Below are positions 58,541-64,000 of a stretch of DNA of 64,000 nt, one piece after another. Below the pieces are notes generated by a model. That model was not told the DNA's origin. It made no database searches and was given only the letters and a program-made list of their open reading frames with translations. The first letter of the stretch is position 1, and every line of letters begins with the position of its first letter. Source of the stretch: Pseudomonas fragi (GTDB lineage: Bacteria; Pseudomonadota; Gammaproteobacteria; Pseudomonadales; Pseudomonadaceae); the NCBI RefSeq assembly GCF_900105835.1, contig NZ_LT629783.1:1736001-1800000 (forward strand), read 5' to 3'. Both the position numbers and the translations under genes were made by a program.

Positions 58541-61414
58541 ATGCAAACCGATACAACTCGCGAGAACTCGCAGGGTACCGATTCAAATCTGGATCTGTCT
58601 GCGACCGCGCCAGGCCAGCTGCGCGTGATCAAACGTAACGGGGCTGTGGTTCCTTACACCGATGACAAGATCACCGTTGCCATCACCAAGGCGTTTCTCG
58701 CAGTTGAAGGCGGCAATGCTGCCGCTTCGTCGCGCATTCACGACACCGTTGCACGCCTGACCGAACAGGTCACTGCAACCTTCAAGCGTCGCATGCCATC
58801 GGGTGGCACCATCCACATCGAAGAAATCCAGGACCAGGTTGAACTGGCCCTGATGCGCGCCGGCGAGCAAAAAGTGGCCCGCGACTATGTGATCTACCGT
58901 GACGCACGTTCCAAGGAACGCGCCAACCGCGCGCCGGCCGAAGACGCCGTGCAGGCGCACCCGTCGATCCGCATCACCCGTGCCGACGGCACCTTCGCCC
59001 CTCTGGACATGGGCCGCCTGAACACCATCGTTTCCGAGGCCTGCGAAGGTCTGGAAGAAGTGGACGGCGAGCTGATCCAGCGCGAAACCCTGAAAAACCT
59101 CTACGACGGCGTAGCGCTGAACGACGTCAACACCGCTCTGGTGATGACTGCGCGCACCCTGGTAGAGCGCGAGCCGAACTACTCGTTCGTGACCGCCCGC
59201 CTGCTGATGGACACCCTGCGTGCCGAAGGCCTGAGCTTCCTGGAAGTGGCAGAAAGCGCCACGCACCACGAAATGGCCGACCTGTACGCCAAGGCCCTGC
59301 CTGCGTACATCGCCAAGGGTATCGAGTTCGACCTGCTGAACCCCGTGCTGGCCACCTTCGACCTGGAAAAACTGGGCAAGGCGATCAACCACGAGCGCGA
59401 CCAGCAGTTCACCTACCTGGGCCTGCAGACCCTGTACGACCGTTACTTCATCCACAAGGATGGCGTGCGTTTCGAACTGCCGCAGATCTTCTTCATGCGC
59501 GTGGCCATGGGCCTGGCGATTGAAGAGAAGCAAAAAGAAGACCGTGCCATCGAGTTCTACAACCTGTTGTCGTCCTTCGACTACATGGCCTCGACGCCGA
59601 CCCTGTTCAACGCCGGTACCCAGCGTCCGCAGCTGTCCAGCTGCTACCTGACCACCGTGCCGGACGACCTGTCGGGCATCTACCACGCGATCCACGACAA
59701 CGCCATGTTGTCCAAATTCGCTGGCGGCCTGGGCAACGACTGGACTCCGGTGCGTGCACTGGGTTCGTGGATCAAGGGCACCAACGGCAAGTCGCAAGGC
59801 GTGGTTCCGTTCCTCAAGGTTGTGAACGACACCGCCGTCGCCGTTAACCAGGGTGGCAAGCGCAAAGGCGCTGTATGTGCTTACCTGGAAACCTGGCACA
59901 TGGACATCGAAGAGTTCATCGAGCTGCGCAAGAACACCGGTGATGACCGTCGTCGTACCCACGACATGAACACCGCCAACTGGATCCCTGACCTGTTCAT
60001 GAAGCGCGTCTTCGATGACGGCCCGTGGACCCTGTTCTCGCCGTCCGAAGTACCGGACCTGCATGACCTGACCGGCAAGGCCTTCGAAGAGCGCTACGAG
60101 TACTACGAAGCACTGTCCCAGTACCCGGGCAAGATCAAGCTGTTCAAGACCATCCAGGCCAAAGACCTGTGGCGCAAAATGCTGTCCATGCTGTTTGAAA
60201 CCGGCCACCCTTGGCTGACTTTCAAAGACCCGTGCAACCTGCGCAGCCCGCAGCAGCACGTTGGCGTGGTTCACAGCTCGAACCTGTGCACCGAAATCAC
60301 CTTGAACACCAACAAGGACGAAATCGCCGTTTGCAACCTGGGCTCGATCAACCTGCCGAACCACATCGTCAACGGCAAGCTGGACACCGACAAGCTCAAA
60401 CGCACCATCGACGTCGCCGTTCGCATGCTCGATAACGTTATCGACATCAACTACTACTCGGTACCGCAAGCGCGCAACTCGAACTTCAAGCACCGTCCGG
60501 TTGGCCTAGGGATCATGGGCTTCCAGGACGCCCTGTACCTGCAGCACATTCCTTACGCTTCGCAAGCAGCCGTGGAATTTGCCGACAAGTCGATGGAAGC
60601 GGTCAGCTACTACGCCATCCAGGCGTCCTGCGACCTGGCTGACGAGCGTGGCGCCTACGAGACGTTCCAGGGCTCGCTGTGGTCCAAAGGCATCCTGCCA
60701 CTGGATTCGCAACAGATCCTGATCGAACAGCGTGGCCAGAAGTACATCGACGTTGACCTGAACGAATCCCTGGACTGGGCACCGGTTCGCGCCCGTGTAC
60801 AAAAAGGCATTCGCAACTCCAACATCATGGCCATCGCACCGACCGCGACCATCGCCAACATCACTGGCGTATCGCAGTCGATCGAACCGACTTACCAGAA
60901 CCTGTATGTGAAATCGAACCTGTCGGGCGAATTCACCGTGATCAACCCGTACCTGGTTCGCGACCTCAAGGCCCGCGATCTGTGGGACTCGGTCATGATC
61001 AACGACCTGAAGTACTACGACGGTTCCGTGCAGCAGATCGAACGCATCCCGCAAGAGCTCAAAGAGCTGTATGCCACCGCGTTCGAAGTGGACACCAAGT
61101 GGATCGTTGACGCCGCCAGCCGTCGTCAGAAGTGGATCGACCAGGCGCAGTCGCTGAACCTGTACATTGCCGGTGCATCGGGCAAGAAACTGGACGTGAC
61201 CTACCGCATGGCCTGGTACCGTGGTCTGAAAACCACTTACTACCTCCGTGCCCTGGCTGCGACCAGCACCGAGAAGTCCACCGTCAACACTGGCAAGCTC
61301 AACGCAGTATCGAGCGGCAAAAACAGTGAAGACGTGGCCGCGGCCCCAGCCGGCCCGGCGCCGGTGCCAAAGGCTTGCGCCATTGACGAGCCGGATTGCG
61401 AAGCTTGCCAATAA
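58541..61414 (+). CDS. nrdA: Class Ia ribonucleoside-diphosphate reductase alpha subunit
   Basis: Reduces ribonucleotides to deoxyribonucleotides with NrdB. The 957-residue product has two N-terminal ATP-cones, at about 25-125 (VIKRNGAVVPYTDDKITVAI) and 143-225 (RITRADGTFAPLDMGRLNTI), as in P. aeruginosa. The catalytic barrel includes LSSCYLTTVPDDLSGI (first active-site Cys) and SSNLCTEITLNT (radical-site Cys with N and E). C-terminal redox pair is CEACQ. No nrdB follows in the window; a terminator and then a minus-strand gene come next. Confidence 0.97.
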   Translation: MQTDTTRENSQGTDSNLDLSATAPGQLRVIKRNGAVVPYTDDKITVAITKAFLAVEGGNAAASSRIHDTVARLTEQVTATFKRRMPSGGTIHIEEIQDQVELALMRAGEQKVARDYVIYRDARSKERANRAPAEDAVQAHPSIRITRADGTFAPLDMGRLNTIVSEACEGLEEVDGELIQRETLKNLYDGVALNDVNTALVMTARTLVEREPNYSFVTARLLMDTLRAEGLSFLEVAESATHHEMADLYAKALPAYIAKGIEFDLLNPVLATFDLEKLGKAINHERDQQFTYLGLQTLYDRYFIHKDGVRFELPQIFFMRVAMGLAIEEKQKEDRAIEFYNLLSSFDYMASTPTLFNAGTQRPQLSSCYLTTVPDDLSGIYHAIHDNAMLSKFAGGLGNDWTPVRALGSWIKGTNGKSQGVVPFLKVVNDTAVAVNQGGKRKGAVCAYLETWHMDIEEFIELRKNTGDDRRRTHDMNTANWIPDLFMKRVFDDGPWTLFSPSEVPDLHDLTGKAFEERYEYYEALSQYPGKIKLFKTIQAKDLWRKMLSMLFETGHPWLTFKDPCNLRSPQQHVGVVHSSNLCTEITLNTNKDEIAVCNLGSINLPNHIVNGKLDTDKLKRTIDVAVRMLDNVIDINYYSVPQARNSNFKHRPVGLGIMGFQDALYLQHIPYASQAAVEFADKSMEAVSYYAIQASCDLADERGAYETFQGSLWSKGILPLDSQQILIEQRGQKYIDVDLNESLDWAPVRARVQKGIRNSNIMAIAPTATIANITGVSQSIEPTYQNLYVKSNLSGEFTVINPYLVRDLKARDLWDSVMINDLKYYDGSVQQIERIPQELKELYATAFEVDTKWIVDAASRRQKWIDQAQSLNLYIAGASGKKLDVTYRMAWYRGLKTTYYLRALAATSTEKSTVNTGKLNAVSSGKNSEDVAAAPAGPAPVPKACAIDEPDCEACQ

Positions 61415-61443
61415 GCTGAGCTGGCAGGCGGGTCAAACCGCCT

Positions 61444-61503
61444 GACCCAAAACCCCCGTTAAAACCTGGCAACAGTTGGGTTTGGCGGGGGTTTTGTTTT
61501 TTG
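61444..61503 (+). terminator. nrdA terminator
   Basis: AAAACCCCCG...CGGGGGTTTT stem with a 27-nt middle, followed by a T-rich run; 30 bp past the stop. Confidence 0.78.
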
Positions 61504-61559
61504 GAGAAGAAAAGAAAACAGCACTGGAAAATTGGAAGCACGTCCGCCCCCAACAACTA

Positions 61560-62282
61560 TCAAAACTCTTGCAGATAGATCCACGAATACTGAAAAGTTT
61601 TCTCCTCAACCCGATGTGTTCTTCTCCTGTAGCTACCCCAGTGATGACCCGCACAATAAGTGCAGATTTCTGCGGCCTGTATTTGCTCACGATTCACTCC
61701 CGCCGCCTCCAGCAAATAATGACAATAAAGAGCCAGATCAACCCACGCCTGGTTATGGCTTGCTGGCGCCCGAGAAAAGCCCACATCGCGCTCCGATGGT
61801 CTGCGAAGGGTTGACCAAGGTGCCTGACGCCCACGCCAAAGATGCCCATGCGTACGCTCTATTTCATCAACGAGCGGCTTTCCAACTTCATAGCAACATG
61901 GCTGTATGGACGGGCCAATTGCCACCCGTAAATGATCTAAACGAACACCTGCACGATGGAAGGCAAGCAACGAATTCTCGATGACACCAGCCGCCAATCC
62001 TTGCCAGCCACCATGAATGGCTGCAACGAACTGATCCTTTTCAGACCCGATCAAAATTGGCAAACAGTCGGCTGTCACGACCCCTATTGGACGTGTGGTA
62101 CGTGTAAATACTGCATCCGCAGCGATGATGCCAGGCGCCTCTTTATCACCAACCTCAACGACTTGAGCACCATGTTTCTGGGCACAATAAAAAAGATTCG
62201 TTGGCTTGCCGCTGTTACTGACATCGCCGAATGCATGCATCACCCCCGGCAGAGCTCCTAAACCGTCGGTAAAGTAGAACAT
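61560..62282 (-). CDS. Divergent PgeF/YfiH (laccase-domain) family protein
   Basis: 240 residues from ATG 62282 (MFYFTDGLGALPGVMHAFGD; GAGG 5 nt upstream). Family metal/nucleophile motifs are present: VVTADCLPIL (Cys), IHGGWQGLAAGVIENSL (His), IGPSIQPCCYEVG, and the closing DLALYCHYLLEAAGV...AEICTYC. Characterised relatives are peptidoglycan-editing or adenosine/purine-processing enzymes. The standard Pseudomonas copy sits beside rluD/clpB, so this is probably an extra paralogue; the C-terminus (GHHWGSYRRRTHRVEEKTFQ) resembles the usual FFSYRRDG ending only loosely. Confidence 0.82.
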   Translation of the reverse strand: MFYFTDGLGALPGVMHAFGDVSNSGKPTNLFYCAQKHGAQVVEVGDKEAPGIIAADAVFTRTTRPIGVVTADCLPILIGSEKDQFVAAIHGGWQGLAAGVIENSLLAFHRAGVRLDHLRVAIGPSIQPCCYEVGKPLVDEIERTHGHLWRGRQAPWSTLRRPSERDVGFSRAPASHNQAWVDLALYCHYLLEAAGVNREQIQAAEICTYCAGHHWGSYRRRTHRVEEKTFQYSWIYLQEF

Positions 62283-62789
62283 TTGAACCTCACACAAGTG
62301 TCATAAGGACTCTATAGCTCATAAGCCAACTATCACCATATGTGTCATCCATTCAATTTTATACGATGGCAAAACCCTGCATAAAATTTCAGAAACCCCC
62401 TACATTTACAACGGGCTCCTCTATTCCGCACGCCTAGCGGATTTCAAGACTGGTTACATATTTACCTGCCAGCATCACGATAGAACCCTGCCCCATCAAA
62501 TCCTGACAACTGCCGGAATAAACGTGGGACGCTGTTGGTGATCATCTGTCTTTGTACATCCGTCAGGCCAACACCATGAGCACTGCTTTGAGCAACGGCA
62601 CCTGGCTCGCAAAACCAGAAGCAACACCTGGCGATTCAACAATGCATTGATTCGCAAGCGCTGCCTTTACATTAAAAATGAATATGCAAGTGTTAGAAAA
62701 CAACAAAGCAGACGAACAACTTCCTTAACCCTTACAACGCGCAACCTGTGAAGCCGTTAAAGGCTTGCAACAACTGGGTCGCACTGTGT
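62283..62789. other. 507-bp stretch without an identifiable gene
   Basis: Composition is lower in GC than the core genome. Only frames of under about 60 codons are present, none recognisable. It separates the PgeF-like gene from the Hrp box and may contain decayed coding sequence. Confidence 0.5.
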
Positions 62790-62818
62790 GGAACCTGTCT
62801 CGCAGCACGGGCCACAGA
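62790..62818 (+). promoter_or_regulatory. Hrp box (HrpL-dependent promoter)
   Basis: TGGAACC (GGAACC at 62790-62795), a 16-bp spacer and CCACAGA (62812-62818) match the HrpL consensus GGAACC-N15/16-CCACNNA at every fixed position. By simple base counting such a match is expected about 0.06 times by chance in this window over both strands. Its position just upstream of the next open frame, on the same strand, supports it. Confidence 0.8.
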
Positions 62819-62928
62819 CCGCAGGACATGTAATGGACTGTACGGTCGCCGTGCACGGAGTGTGCTACCTGACCGTTCACATGTTGTTTCCCACGAAGGA
62901 TGACCACCATTCGATCGAACGAAAACAC

Positions 62929-64000
62929 ATGAAAGATCTCAGCTCGATTTCCCCCTTCAGGTTTACCCCCACGGACAGCGTTGCCCGGGGGACTTCACAC
63001 ATCAGCGCCGGCGCCATTCCCGCCGCCCCACCTTGCAGTACACCCAAAGAAATATACGATCGTGTCCACCAGGAAATTTCCCGGCGCTATCTGTCATTCG
63101 ATCAAGGCAAGGAAATGGGATTTGCCGGCAAGGCCGGAGTAACCGGTGATATCGACTTCATCACCAAAAAAGATTTGATTGGCATACTGCAACACTTGAA
63201 AGAAGATGAAAGCGCACTGCAGGAGAGCAAAAAAGACTCTGCTCGGACTCAACTTTTCGACAAGATTTATTTGATGTCCGGGGACAAGGAGACAGGCAGC
63301 AACTGGAATTTAAGACTCCACAATTACAGTGTGCGCGGCACAGGGCTTGGAGGCGAAGACATCCCCCACCGTCATCGCTGGACGCTGGCCAGCAATGTGC
63401 TTACTGGTGGTTACAACAACGTCAATTACGAAGAACGCAGTGTCTCGCAGCCCCATGCCCCCAAAGACAAATTCAACAAATACGTGCTTGGTGCATCGAG
63501 TACGCAAACAACCCAGGGCGCCAGGGGGGCAACGCTTGTAAACGAAGCCGTGATGGTTCCCTTCAAAAATGAAATTTATGCCAAGGGTGACATCAAGCAT
63601 TTCCCGATTGCCCTGCCGCACAGTGTTGATACAGCCCCTGCCTATATGGGGACTACATTGACCCTGGCCCACACGGGCGTGCCTACGACAGATACGTCCA
63701 TTGCTTATTACAAAGAAGCGTTCACCAGCTTGCCTTCACTGCACTTTGAAAGTGTCGAGGCCTTCAAGGCGTCCATTGACCTGCGCATCGCGCAACTTCA
63801 GGTGCTGGACTTGCAGGACAACCTGAGTACGTTCCTCAACGCCAGGCAACAGAACAACGAGCCGTTAACCCCCGACGAAACCCGGCACCTGAGGGATACC
63901 CACGAGTACAACTATGTAGAAACATCGTTGCTGCCGGCCCTGGCCATTTACAACATGGAAAAAATCAATGGCATCGAGCACCGGGAGTTCTCGGCCGACA
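62929..64000 (+). CDS. Cupin-fold protein, candidate type III effector (3' end outside window)
   Basis: Open from ATG 62929 to the window end (357 codons, no stop). In-frame ATGs also exist at 62881 and at 62833; 62833 is only 14 nt past the Hrp box, too close for a leader, and no start has a strong ribosome site. Residues 1-50 (MKDLSSISPFRFTPTDSVAR...) hold 7 Ser and 6 Pro, as in type III signals, though Asp3 is atypical. A cupin is visible: G141-X5-H147-X-H149 (IPHRHRWTLASNVLTGGY) and G220-X5-P226-X4-H231 (KGDIKHFPIALPHS). A helical region follows. I do not recognise the family. Confidence 0.8.
   Translation, partial: MKDLSSISPFRFTPTDSVARGTSHISAGAIPAAPPCSTPKEIYDRVHQEISRRYLSFDQGKEMGFAGKAGVTGDIDFITKKDLIGILQHLKEDESALQESKKDSARTQLFDKIYLMSGDKETGSNWNLRLHNYSVRGTGLGGEDIPHRHRWTLASNVLTGGYNNVNYEERSVSQPHAPKDKFNKYVLGASSTQTTQGARGATLVNEAVMVPFKNEIYAKGDIKHFPIALPHSVDTAPAYMGTTLTLAHTGVPTTDTSIAYYKEAFTSLPSLHFESVEAFKASIDLRIAQLQVLDLQDNLSTFLNARQQNNEPLTPDETRHLRDTHEYNYVETSLLPALAIYNMEKINGIEHREFSAD

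Noticed and set aside
62576..62730. Short frames (16-60 codons) between the PgeF-like gene and the Hrp box
   Set aside because: None has a supported start or recognisable sequence; possibly decayed DNA.
62833..62928. Upstream extension of the Hrp-box gene to ATG 62833
   Set aside because: That ATG lies 14 nt past the Hrp box, at or before a usable leader; the extra residues look non-coding. Kept only as an alternative.

Overview
The window is chromosomal DNA from a Pseudomonas, most likely of the fluorescens/syringae side of the genus. The basis is gene order (ruvC-ruvA-ruvB-ybgC-tolQRAB-pal-cpoB; mvaT beside purU and sbcB; argJ-secA-dciA), the xenogeneic silencer MvaT, a PctA-type chemoreceptor, an OprD-family porin, an NrdA with two ATP-cones, and several REPINs built from the GTGGGAGCGGGCTTGCTCGCGA-type unit. 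Coding density is high and most of the window is core genome of fairly high GC.

Layout. 0-9 kb (minus strand): cell-envelope Tol-Pal operon behind the RuvABC Holliday-junction genes, with pmpR/yebC upstream. 9-14 kb: aspS, an FmdB zinc ribbon, an RHH-domain gene, a membrane-anchored cold-shock-domain gene, slyX and a HIT protein. 14-24 kb: OprD-type porin, MscS channel, YajQ, a PanE-like reductase, a PAS histidine kinase, a cobalamin adenosyltransferase, a Nudix/thiamine-phosphate-synthase fusion, a GST and argJ. 24-32 kb: secA, dciA, a HerA-like ATPase and a chemoreceptor. 32-43 kb: purU, mvaT, sbcB, a PilZ protein, a TPR lipoprotein, pyruvate kinase, a ferredoxin reductase, class I fumarase, an iron alcohol dehydrogenase and a DUF4917 protein. 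43-50 kb: yegP, an iron-starvation-type sigma/anti-sigma/TonB-receptor unit (probably haem), a second RHH gene, a PfpI-like protein and a methyltransferase.

Two accessory regions stand out. At 50.65-52.93 kb an AT-rich four-gene operon encodes a single-domain LuxR-type HTH, a two-TM protein, a 2-oxoglutarate/Fe(II) oxygenase and a protein carrying a pure 25-Gly run encoded by 25 tandem GGA codons. At the right edge (62.8-64 kb) an exact match to the HrpL-dependent 'Hrp box' (GGAACC-N16-CCACAGA) precedes an open reading frame that runs off the window and encodes a cupin-like protein with a Ser/Pro-rich N-terminus. It is a candidate type III effector or Hrp-regulon member that I do not recognise.

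The rest of the right side is lemA with two TPM-domain genes, the periplasmic beta-glucosidase bglX, nrdA preceded by two NrdR-like boxes 31 bp apart, and a divergent PgeF/YfiH paralogue. I found no tRNA, rRNA, CRISPR array, integrase, transposase or prophage gene.
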